NCBI GenBank assembly: GCA_963681505.1 | Contig: OY811971.1 | Location: forward strand, 19,478,369-19,542,368 | DNA length: 64,000 bases | Reading direction: 5' to 3' | Source: Eunapius fragilis | Lineage: Eukaryota; Porifera; Demospongiae; Spongillida; Spongillidae | Shown: one piece after another, positions 56,000-64,000 of the stretch | How positions within the stretch are numbered: the first letter of the stretch is position 1 | Layout: each line of letters begins with the position of its first letter | Notes under the pieces: model-generated | Databases searched by the model: none | Seen by the model: the letters and a program-made list of their open reading frames with translations, nothing else | What the model was told of the DNA's origin: nothing | Position numbers and translations under genes: made by a program

Positions 56000-56132
56000 C
56001 ACAATTGTCTTAGCAAGTCTTGATAAGACTTGATAAGACTTTATAAGTCTTGTCAAGACCTTACAAAATCTTGACACGACTTGCTAAGACTTGGTAAGTC
56101 TTGGCAAACCGTTGCAAGATTTTTTTCTAGGG
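56000..56132 (-). repeat. Right TIR and AAGTCTT subterminal repeats
   Basis: Complementary counterpart of 53,069-53,330; ends CTAGGG at 56,132. Units such as TTGATAAGACTTGATAAGAC repeat in tandem. Confidence 0.75.
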
Positions 56133-56330
56133 TTTGGACCACGTAGACTAATTCTAAATCCCAGGTGGAAGCACAGAACAAAAGGAGACAGAAGGAACTT
56201 ACAACATATAGTATGGAACTGTAGCCATACTTTTTCTTCGCGATGGTATACGCGTGTGAAGTGTACTGTGGCTTGAGCCGTGTAAACTAGCCCAGTACAT
56301 ATACGTGTTGATGTGTAAATCAGCTGGACC
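56133..56330. other. No gene seen
   Basis: Short unique spacer before the minisatellite. Confidence 0.4.
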
Positions 56331-57700
56331 CCCCTGCCCTTATGCACCCACTGTCAGCTGGACACCCAGCCCGTGTACCCACTGTACGTAGCTGCACCCC
56401 TGCCCCATGTACATGTATTGGACCCCCTGCCTTCATGTACCCACTGTAAGCAGCTGGACCCCCGACTGTCCCGCCCCCATGCACCGACTGTTACACTCTG
56501 CCCCCATGCACCCACATTGTAACCCCCTCTCCCCATGTGCCCACTATAAACAGCTGGACCTCCTGCCCCATGTACACACTGTAAGCAGCTGGACGTACCC
56601 CCTACCCCCATGTACCCACTGTAAGCAGCTGGACCCCCTCCCCCACATGTCTACTGTACGCAGTTGGACCCACAGCCTTCATGTAAGCAGCTGGACCCTG
56701 TGCCCCCATACATCCACTGCTACCCCCTGCTCTCATGTAACCACTGTGAGCAGCTGGATCCCCTGCCCACATGTACCCACTATAAGCAGCTGGACCCCCC
56801 TCCCCCATGTACCCGCTGTAAGCAATTGCCCTATTGCCCCCATGTACCCACTGTAAGCAACTGGCCCCCCTGCCCCCATGCACCCACTGTAAGCAACTGC
56901 CCCCTTGCCCCCATGTACCCACTGTAAGCAGCTAGACCCCCTTGCCCCATGTACCCACTGTAAGCAACTGCCCCAGCCCCTTGCCCCCATGTACCCCTGT
57001 AAGCAACTGGCCCCCTTGCCCCCATGTACCCAATGTAAGCAACTGACCCCCTTACCCCCATGTACTCACTGTACGCAACTGGCCCCCTTGCCCCCATGTA
57101 CCCACCGTAAGCAGCTAGACCCCCTTGCCCCCATGCACCCCTGTAAACAACTGGCTCCCTTGCCCCTATGTACCAAATGTAAGCAACTGCCCCCTTGCCC
57201 CCATGTACCCAATGTAAGCAACTGCCCCCATGTACACACTGTAAGCAACTGGCCCCTTTGCCCCCATGTACCCACTGTAAGAAACTGGCCCCCCTGCCCC
57301 CATGCACCCACTGTAAGAAACTGGCCCCCTTGCCCCCATGTACCCACTGTAAGCAGCTAGACCCCCTTGCCCCCATGTACCCACTGTAAGCAGCTAGACC
57401 CCTGCCCCCAAGTATCCACTATAAGCAAATGGCCCCCTTGCCCCCATATACCCACAGTAAGCAGCTAGACCCCCTGCCCTTAAGTATCCACTATAAGCAA
57501 ATGGCCCCCTTGCCCCCATGTACCCACTGTAAGCAGCTAGACCCCTGTCCTTGTGTACTCACTGTACTCTCTTACTCTATGTACTCACTGTAAGTAGCAG
57601 GACCTCCTGCACATGCCCCAAAGTGCCTACTATAAGCAGCTGGACCCCCTGCCCTATGTTCCCACAGTAAGCAGCTGGACCCCCTGCCCTCATGTATCCG
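56331..57700 (+). repeat. ~36-bp minisatellite, about 35-38 copies
   Basis: Unit approximately CCCCCATGTACCCACTG then TAAGCA(A/G)CTGGACCCCCTTG, varying from about 21 to 50 bp. Best conserved at 56,820-57,560. Because the core period is often a multiple of three and lacks stops, open frames of 70-180 codons appear on both strands (Cys/Pro/His-rich on plus, Gly/Tyr/Trp-rich on minus). There is no sign that these are genes. Confidence 0.9.
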
Positions 57701-57709
57701 TTATAGACC

Positions 57710-60700
57710 AGGGGCGGATACAGGAATTTGGAAGGGGGGGGTCTAATAATTATATTCACAAGGGGGCAGAGCCCCAGAAACCAACGCCTTTTTATTATAT
57801 CAAGCTCAAAATTCTTCACAAACATGTGCAACAAATATAGTTCCTTACTACATGCACACAACACTCATTATGAGACCATACATGCATGATCCCACAATAC
57901 AATCATATCACAACCAGTTACATGTAATTTTCATCACAATGCACATTATTTACATTTACTTAGAAGACAGAAATACATGTTACAGTTTAATGCATACAAA
58001 TTCCAATATGAATTGTTAACAGAAAACTAACATTCAGCAAAGACAAGTTCACAGTCAGGTATACTGTTATACATGTATGCACTAATCAGCAAAAGGATTC
58101 GTCAATAGCATTCTTCGAGGGTGGCGATGTGAAAACTCTTCCACTACCTCTTCGGGGTCGATATTGATTTCCCTGTGGCACTTGAGGAGAGCTAGACTAT
58201 TTAATCTGTCTTCCTTCATAGTGCTTCGTAATGCAGTTTTAAGCTGTCTTAGAAGGCTGATGGATCTCTCACACTCACAACTTGTCACAGGTAGTGTAGT
58301 TATGATGAAAAGGAGAGCATGAATGTTGGGAAAGAAATCCTTATCAGTATGCTTTAGAACCTTCTCTGGAGTGTCCAACTCATGTGCTTTTTCAGCTGAT
58401 GGCATGGTGGTCCATTTAATCTTCCACATATCTATTTCAGTGGCAAAGCCTCTGGAGAATGGAAGATCATCACCGTAAAGCTTCAGAAGGTTTGAAAAAT
58501 CTGGTTGCCATTCAGAGACGAAATTTAACATTTCAGATGGCATAAGCTGAATGCATTCAACAATAATACTGGTTGTTTCTTTATCAAATCTCATATCGAG
58601 TTCTGTGATGAGGTGGTCCAACATAGGGATGGTTATGATTCGTTTGTAGTGTTCACTTATATTATCTGCTGGGGGATTGGCACGATGCAGTTGAATACAT
58701 GATTTTCGAGGGCATGACTCTGTTACCCCAACACTTTCAGCCAATGCAATGGCCTCACTGTATATTCTTGCATGCCATATGTCAACTTTACATCGAGCTT
58801 CTTTAATAGTTGACTTGACACCCTCTACATCATTGTGTGCACGAACTACATCAACATATCGTCCTTGAAGCTTTACACTAAGACCTTTTGTGTAAGATAA
58901 GACATTGTGACTTAAAACTAAAGCAACAACAAAAGGAAACTGAGAAATGGCATGCAAGAAAGAATTTGCATCCGACTTTGACTCTCTGTTCCATTCTGAA
59001 GCATGACTTGATGCTATATCTTCCATGCAACATACAATTGGCATGAATAGTTCTCGAAAGACCTCAAATGCCTCATGCCGTTCGACCCAACGTGTTTTGC
59101 ACAGCTGCTTCATCTTCGACCTTTTTTCTTCAGGAAGCAATTCTTCTATCCATTTTTCTAATGCAAGCTGCCTTTTAGGTGAATTACAGAAGAACCGTGA
59201 AATGGAATCTGCAGTCTGCATCATACTGTTGATCTCTTGAACACTACAACATTTCACTACACAGAGGTTCAAACGATGAGATGCACAATGTGTGTATAAA
59301 GCTTTTGGGTATTTTGAAACGATCCGAGCTGCTACTCCCTTAGATATTCCAGACATTGCTCCAGCACCATCATAGGCCTGTCCACGAAGTAAGTGTGGCT
59401 GTAGTTGCCAGACAGCCAAGTTAGAGATGATGTTATCTGAAAGTGCTTCACCTGTAACACCTGACACGCACTCATGAAAAGCAATGAACTTTTCCTGTGG
59501 CACACCTTCTTCAACATACCGTATGCAGATTGACAGCTGCTCATCATTAGCTATATCAGTAGCTTCATCTGCAATAATGGAAAAGTATTTAGCCTGCCGG
59601 ACTTTAACAAGGATTTTGTTTCTAATTATGTCCCCACAAATCACAATAAGTTCATTTTGAACAGTTTTGCTGGTGTAGAGTGCATTAGAAGCACTATTTT
59701 TCATGTGTCCCTCTAACACTTTATCTCCAGCCTGAATACGAAAATTAAGAAGTGCCAGAAAATTACCATGGTTACCATTTGGATCATCCTGAACATCAGA
59801 GCAATCATCTCGATGACCTCTAAATGCAATACCCTGACGCCCACAGAAAATGACGGTTTCAACAATTGATCTGATTTTTAAACGATTTTCTTTAACACGT
59901 TGTGCCCTTTCTGCATTTATTCGGTTGTCAATTCTTAGGGCTTCACATTCCATTACCGAAATGAATGAAGCAGCTTCTGTTGCAGCACATTGGTGATATC
60001 TTTTTCCTTTCAGGTTTTGATTAATAAAGTGTTCACTGAGCTTCTCACTTGCCTTTTTAAAATTTGTGAATGGGCTCACAACAAGGACCCCTAACTCGTT
60101 CACTGAACACTCACACTTCCCAAACAGCACACAGAACTTGCAATAACCCCCATCATCAGATTCTGAGTACACTAAACCATTATATTTACTAAGCCATGAG
60201 TGCTGAAAGCTTCTCGTCTGCCCATTTATACTACGGCATGGAAATTTGTAGGTTGCAGCTGGTATGAAGTGCTTCTTTAGAAGGACATACATTTCATTAT
60301 CAGTCAGGCTACGTTCTGACTTCAATTTAACCACCTTTCCAAAATCTCCTGTCAAAATAACAGGGTCTACATCATTGTTTCCACGTATAGTTGGCGTTTT
60401 AATGAGTGCAATACCCGCGCTGTTTTCAGGTAAAGAAATTTGCTCGGTTTCTTGAATCTCTATAACAGCGTGTGGCTCGATTGCCTGCGTATGCTCGACC
60501 ATATGGTTGACCACAGCTGCTGGCAATGCGGTAGCGCTAACTGTTACAGCCATCGTTAGTGGTGTATCTGAGGTTTCGCTTGAAGAGCCACTAGCCTGAT
60601 CTACATCGGCACCCGGGGCCGGGCCCTCTGTGGGGGTCGTGGCCGTGCCCGTAGAGACTCTACGTACACGACACAAGTATAGCGTAAATAGTTACATGCA

Positions 60701-60993
60701 TGTATGATTAACAGGTTATAGAAGCAAGCATGGTGCAGAGAGATACTTACCGATCCAAACTAAAATAATCAGTTAAATTGCCTTCTTTTTTCCTCGCTTT
60801 ACGCTTTTCGCCACCTTGCAACGGAATCGTGCTCTTCGAACGCTTCATAATATTGGAACGTGTGTCAATTAATTGCTTTTAAAATTAATTTACATTGCTT
60901 TAATTATTCATACTTTGTTAATTATTCATAGTTCAATCGGAGCGAGGGGGGGGGTCTTTAGACCCCCTAGACCCCCCCCTGGATCCGCCACTG
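57710..60993 (-). mobile_element. Complete hAT transposon
   Basis: The ends are CAGGGGCGGATACAGG at 57,710 and, in complement, CAGTGGCGGATCCAGG at 60,993, hAT-type termini starting CAG. Beyond them come G-rich subterminal runs ending GGTCT on both sides. TAGAC lies next to both ends (57,705-57,709 and 60,994-60,998), but a perfect 8-bp duplication is not present. The left flank is the minisatellite. The interior is a two-exon minus-strand transposase with no break seen. Confidence 0.85.
58082..60848 (-). CDS. hAT transposase (ZMYM1/TTF-type), two exons
   Basis: Exons 60,751-60,848 and 58,082-60,659 (donor GTAAGT, acceptor GTACGTAG) join in frame to 2,676 nt, 891 residues. I choose the start at 60,848 (MKRSKSTIPLQ, then KRKARKK and NLTDYF), typical of this family, over the ATG at 60,676. 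A TTF-type zinc finger spans about 165-215 (PCRSI, FQHSWLSKYNGL, YCKFCVLFG). The RNase H-like core has Asp 397 in SIIADEATD and Asp 463 in GQAYDGAGAMSG, then ASHRLNLCV and KTRWVERH. The C terminus has the dimerisation region (TLPVTSCECERSISLLRQLK, RSTMKEDRLNSLALL), with the catalytic Glu in CERS. It makes hairpins on flanking DNA during excision. The frame is fully open, so the copy may be active. Confidence 0.92.
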
Positions 60994-61168
60994 TAGACCC
61001 CCTCTCGTGAACAGTGGCGTAGCGAGGGGGGGGCAGGGGGGGACATATGTCCCCGGGCGCAGGGGTTTAGGGGACGCCAAAATAGACAATTTGCACAAAT
61101 AATTATTGCGTTACGCGAACAGGCCCGCGGGGCGCGGGCACATTTTGAATCTTGTTAACAAACGATCT

Positions 61169-61217
61169 GTAGTCTGGGGACCCGATAGTACAGCCATCAG
61201 TCGGGTCCCCAGACTAC
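61169..61217 (+). repeat. Perfect hairpin 1
   Basis: GTAGTCTGGGGACCCGA and its exact complement TCGGGTCCCCAGACTAC, about 17 pairs with a 14-15 nt loop. Confidence 0.9.
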
Positions 61218-61331
61218 TCGATCTGCAACGCAAACTTTTAAATTAATTTCTTATCACCGACATTGAAGATACGGTATCCAATCGTCACCTCCATAATCTG
61301 TTGGAATAAACAGTTCCAACTTCAGGGTTAT

Positions 61332-61384
61332 CGCTCGCTGCCATTGTGAGCCTGTTATGCACAGGCTCACAATGGCAGCGAGCG
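61332..61384 (+). repeat. Perfect hairpin 2
   Basis: 24-bp arms starting CGCTCGCTGCCATTGTGAG around a 5-nt loop TATGC, with no mismatch. Confidence 0.92.
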
Positions 61385-61798
61385 GTTAGCCATTATCGTA
61401 CAGACAGGTACACATAGCGCGAGGGTAGTTTTGCGGGGGCGGATACTTCCCCAAACTAAATTTCCTAATGTAATAGATTGAAGGTACGTGCGAAGGCATA
61501 GGTTGCTTGCGGAAGCAAATGCAGTGTATATGTGAAAGTATCATGTTTTTGTGGCTTAATAAGTGCTAAAGTTGCAAAGCGGCTGGGGCTCCGCCCCAGA
61601 CCCCTTGGGTGAGCTTTGCATACTCCCTTGCTGGTATGATCGAGGCCCGGCATACCCCTCTCCGCCCTTGCAGCTACCTACCAAACCTCGCTGCAAGGTC
61701 CTAGATCCACCCCTTTATTTGTAGGGGGGGGGGGGGGGGGGGGGGGCGCCATTATTGCATTATGTCCCCGGGCGCTCAACCACCACACTACGCCACTG

Positions 61799-62146
61799 CT
61801 CGTTCAGAATGCTCTCCTTTTGATCTCTCTAGCCACCAAATGGTTTCCGCAAGCTCTGCAACGTTTCTGGAGCTGGTATATGTGGTGTTCCACCTAGGCT
61901 ATGTGACCGAATAAAGCTACTAATACCGCATTATTCATAGAAAAGCAAAACCGTTTATAGTGTAGTGAAAAAAACGTATGGCTTGACCTAAATGGTGTTT
62001 ATGTATACCTAAATGTGAATAGTTGACAATGCGGCATGCTGACGTTCCTGAGAATTTGTCTGTGCTTGGTATTTTCAGCGTGAAGTACCCCCTCTACCAT
62101 ACGATATCCGTATATAAATTGGCTGCGCGTTATTAAGGATTGCCAT
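61799..62146. other. Dispersed ~300-bp repeat, no gene
   Basis: Diverged match to 47,890-48,180 in the same orientation. No ORF. It ends where the CCCTAG end of the next element begins. Confidence 0.4.
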
Positions 62147-62149
62147 CCC

Positions 62150-63020
62150 TAGCAAAAAATCCTGTAAGATTTTATAAGAATTATAATGAGTTAAGAATAT
62201 GCAAGAAATTGGGACCAAGATCTTATTAGGAATCCCATAAGATCTGATAAGAATCTTATAAGTTTCTTACAAGAACCTTGAAAGTATCTTAAAGGAACTT
62301 GTAAAATTCTTACAGGATTCTTACAAGATCCTATTACTAATTCCTACAGGATTCTTATAAGATTCAAGAAATTGGGACCAAGATCTTATTAGGAATCCCA
62401 TAAGATCTGATAAGAATCTTATAAGTTTCTTACAAGAATCTTGAAAGTATCTTAAAGGAACGTGTAAAATTCTTACAGGATTATTACAAGATCCTATTAC
62501 TAATTCCTACAGGATTCTTATAAGATTCATAAAATAGGGACCAAGATCTTATTAGGAATCCTGTAGGATCTGATAAGAATCTTATACGTTTCCTACAAGA
62601 ATCTTGAAGGTATTTTAAAGGAACTTGTATGATTCTTATACAGGATTCTTACAAGATCCTATTACTTATTCCTACCGGAATCTTATAAGATTTAAGAAAT
62701 TGGGACCAAGATCTTATTAGGAATCCTGTAGGATCTAATAAGAATCTTATAAGTTTCTTACAAGAATCTTGAAGGTATCTTAAAGGAACTTGTATGATTC
62801 TTACAGGATTCTTTCAAGATCCTATTACTAAATACTATAGGAATCTTACAAGATGCAAGAAATTGGGATCAAGATCTCATTAGGAATCCTGTAGGATCCG
62901 ACAGGAACTTATATAAAGAATCTAACACGGTCCTTGAACAATTCTTATAGGCTCATCCATGAAATAAGTTCCTAGTTCGTTAATTGTATTTCATTTCCTG
63001 GAATGCAAGAAAATTGGGGA
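62150..63020 (+). repeat. ~165-bp subterminal tandem array, five to six units
   Basis: 'aagaaattgggaccaagatc' or a variant recurs at about 62,204, 62,367, 62,531, 62,695, 62,855 and 63,009, spacings of 154-164 bp. Each unit is dense in short AAGAATCTTATAAGATTC-like inverted words, so it is a repeat of repeats. Confidence 0.85.
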
Positions 63021-63472
63021 CTAGGATACGTAAAGGAATCCCTTATGATCTATAAGATTCATTGAACATATTCTTAAAAGATACATTAAAGCTCTCTTGT
63101 ACGAGATTCATATATATAAATGTACTAACCAAAAATCACAAATACAAAAATACATTCCTTTCAATGTTACATATAGTTCACTTTGAGTTTCCTCTCACTT
63201 TTTTAAAATGTCCAGGCATTTTTGGTTGCAGCTAGTTATTATGTCATTTCCTTTGCAAATCATATTCCCACTCTAAAAATGACAAAAATTAAAAAGCTTT
63301 ATTACACCACAAAGATGATGCACAAAATATATATTTAATTATATACACATTCTTTTTGTTAACCCCTTCTTGTGCTTATCCCTCAAGCTATCCTTCATTT
63401 CCCATTGTATCTTAAATCCTTTTACTGTCCCAATGTATCCCTTAAATTGTAGTGCACTCGTTACATACTTAC
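63021..63472. other. 3' region of BEN-type gene and AT-rich spacer
   Basis: Holds a possible last exon on the minus strand (IQWEMKDSLRDKHKKG) that does not join in phase; otherwise AT-rich. Confidence 0.3.
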
Positions 63473-63965
63473 CTTCAATAAGAGCTACTCGTTTAGGAGA
63501 AAGGTTTAGCTTTTCACATTTTTTTAATACAACGATTTTGACATCTCCTCATCCGTAAACAATGACTGCATAAGTCGCCTAGCATATTTGCTAGGCTCAG
63601 TGGCTGGAATGGCCAGCAGATTCACACCATTCTTCTGTAAGATGTTAAAAATAAATCAACCCATGTGTATAACTTATGTACACTTACAGTTGTGAAATGC
63701 TTGACATCCTCAACATTAGTGATTACCCGAGGAGCATGTGCAGGGATGGTAGACTAAACATACAAAGTAGAAAATGTAACCACTAATTAATTTTTTATTT
63801 CCATTACCTTTGTATCACTAGCTGATAGCCACATCTGCTTCAGCTCCAGAAGAGTGGTATTGATGGATTTCTGAAAATGACTGTTTCAAATACATCCTCT
63901 AATCTTGTACATAAATTTACCAAGTAGAACAAACAATCTCCGGCCGGCTCAAGAGAACATGTATC
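63473..63965 (-). pseudogene. BEN-type gene, partial, with apparent frameshift
   Basis: Phase-0 exons with GT-AG borders: 63,921-63,965 (LEPAGDCLFYL), 63,808-63,870 (NTTLLELKQMWLSASD), 63,688-63,753 (PRVITNVEDVKHFTT) and 63,473-63,634. The last begins NGVNLLAIPATEPSK and LMQSLFTDEEM, matching NGVNILHLPAKTPY and LLDMLFTRAEL of the first BEN gene. It then needs a 1-nt shift before an A run near 63,520 to continue as KLNLSPKRVALIEG (cf. RGVLDPTKVSRIIG). The final exon could not be placed: the best candidate (63,318-63,440) is out of phase. The 5' part lies beyond the window. It is either decayed or the A run is miscounted. Confidence 0.5.
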
Positions 63966-64000
63966 CTTATTATTTCATTTATGGGGAGAAGAGGAAAGAG

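Larger units (their letters stand above)
53069..56132. mobile_element. BEN-gene-bearing element with CCCTAG ends
   Basis: The left end CCCTAGAAGAAATTCTTGCC (53,069) and right end, in complement, CCCTAGAAAAAAATCTTGCA (56,132) start inverted repeats that continue as CGGTTTG(T/C)CAAGA, then AAGTCTT-type subterminal repeats on both sides. TTT abuts each end, a possible 3-bp duplication. Inside are two divergent spliced genes and no recognisable transposase. Ends plus subterminal repeats and a 3-bp duplication resemble CACTA-type elements, but the superfamily is not proven. A related end and gene begin at 62,147. Confidence 0.65.
61012..61798. mobile_element. Small hAT-like non-autonomous element with two hairpins
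   Basis: The ends are CAGTGGCGTAGCGAGG at 61,012 and, in complement, CAGTGGCGTAGTGTGG at 61,798. The flanks CTCGTGAA and CTCGTTCA agree at six of eight positions, a worn 8-bp target duplication. There is no transposase. Inside lie two strong palindromes and a G run (about 61,722-61,746). It sits 18 bp from the right end of the larger hAT. Confidence 0.8.
62147..64000. mobile_element. Second BEN-type element, cut by window end
   Basis: Starts CCCTAGCAAAAAATCCTG at 62,147, matching the ends of the 53,069-56,132 element. It then has a subterminal array of ~165-bp units, each made of AAGATCTTAT/ATAAGATCTT-type palindromic words, and then an antisense BEN-type gene. The order is the same as in the first element. 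The other end lies beyond the window. Confidence 0.55.

Noticed and set aside
56354-57389. Open frames of 64-181 codons on both strands
   Set aside because: They are produced by the ~36-bp minisatellite and differ between copies; no start context, splice signals or domain.
62150-63020. CRISPR-like regular repeats
   Set aside because: Units are ~165-bp tandem repeats of palindromic words without unique spacers, in animal DNA beside a BEN-type gene.

Overview
This window reads as a repeat-dense, gene-poor stretch of an animal genome. Introns are short with GT-AG borders, the coding texture is moderately AT-rich, and there are long G or C homopolymers, GT runs and vertebrate-type TTAGGG repeats. 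The mix of metazoan mobile families (piggyBac, several hAT types, Merlin, Penelope-like elements with GIY-YIG nucleases, gypsy and BEL-like fossils), an NHL-repeat fragment and a large protein family that I recall from cnidarian and sponge gene sets suggests an early-branching marine invertebrate, possibly a sponge. The species is inference only.

Layout. 1-5.4 kb: a retroelement C-terminal domain fragment, a hAT transposase fragment, a lone hammerhead-like motif and a decayed coding stretch. 5.4-9.4 kb: a complete piggyBac with TTAA target duplication, about 525-bp near-identical terminal inverted repeats (TIRs) and a three-exon transposase. 10.3-15.9 kb: a broken Penelope-like element (PLE) on the minus strand, with a 160-bp tandem array in its 5' part. 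16.1-20.2 kb: a foldback element with 566-bp arms around a 317-bp satellite array. 20.6-25.0 kb: more PLE pieces around a decayed NHL-repeat fragment. 25-30 kb: poorly resolved exon-like stretches, telomere-like repeats and two Merlin fragments. 30-39.7 kb: a duplicated block (PLE part, CT-rich minisatellite, gypsy pol fossil) in four incomplete copies, then a gypsy 5' end with gag. 39.8-41.4 kb: a hAT C-terminal fragment split by a small hAT-like insertion with its own target duplication. 41.7-47.3 kb: a 968-codon intronless ORF and a decayed paralogue beside it. 51.4-52.8 kb: a second foldback element. 53.1-56.1 kb: an inverted-repeat-bounded element with two divergent spliced genes, one for a BEN-domain protein. 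56.3-57.7 kb: a ~36-bp minisatellite. 57.7-61.0 kb: a complete hAT with a two-exon transposase. 61.0-61.8 kb: a small hAT-like element with two perfect hairpins. 62.1-64.0 kb: the start of a second BEN-type element, cut by the window end.

Most content is mobile DNA. The parts that look whole are the piggyBac, the 57.7-kb hAT, the 968-codon ORF and the BEN element. The BEN element is the best candidate for something undescribed. It has CCCTAG-type ends, a possible 3-bp target duplication and subterminal AAGTCTT repeats in inverted orientation. It carries an 11-exon BEN-domain gene and a divergent two-exon 70-codon gene sharing a 97-bp intergenic region, and no recognisable transposase. A second, diverged member with the same order (end motif, subterminal repeats, antisense BEN gene) begins at 62.1 kb.
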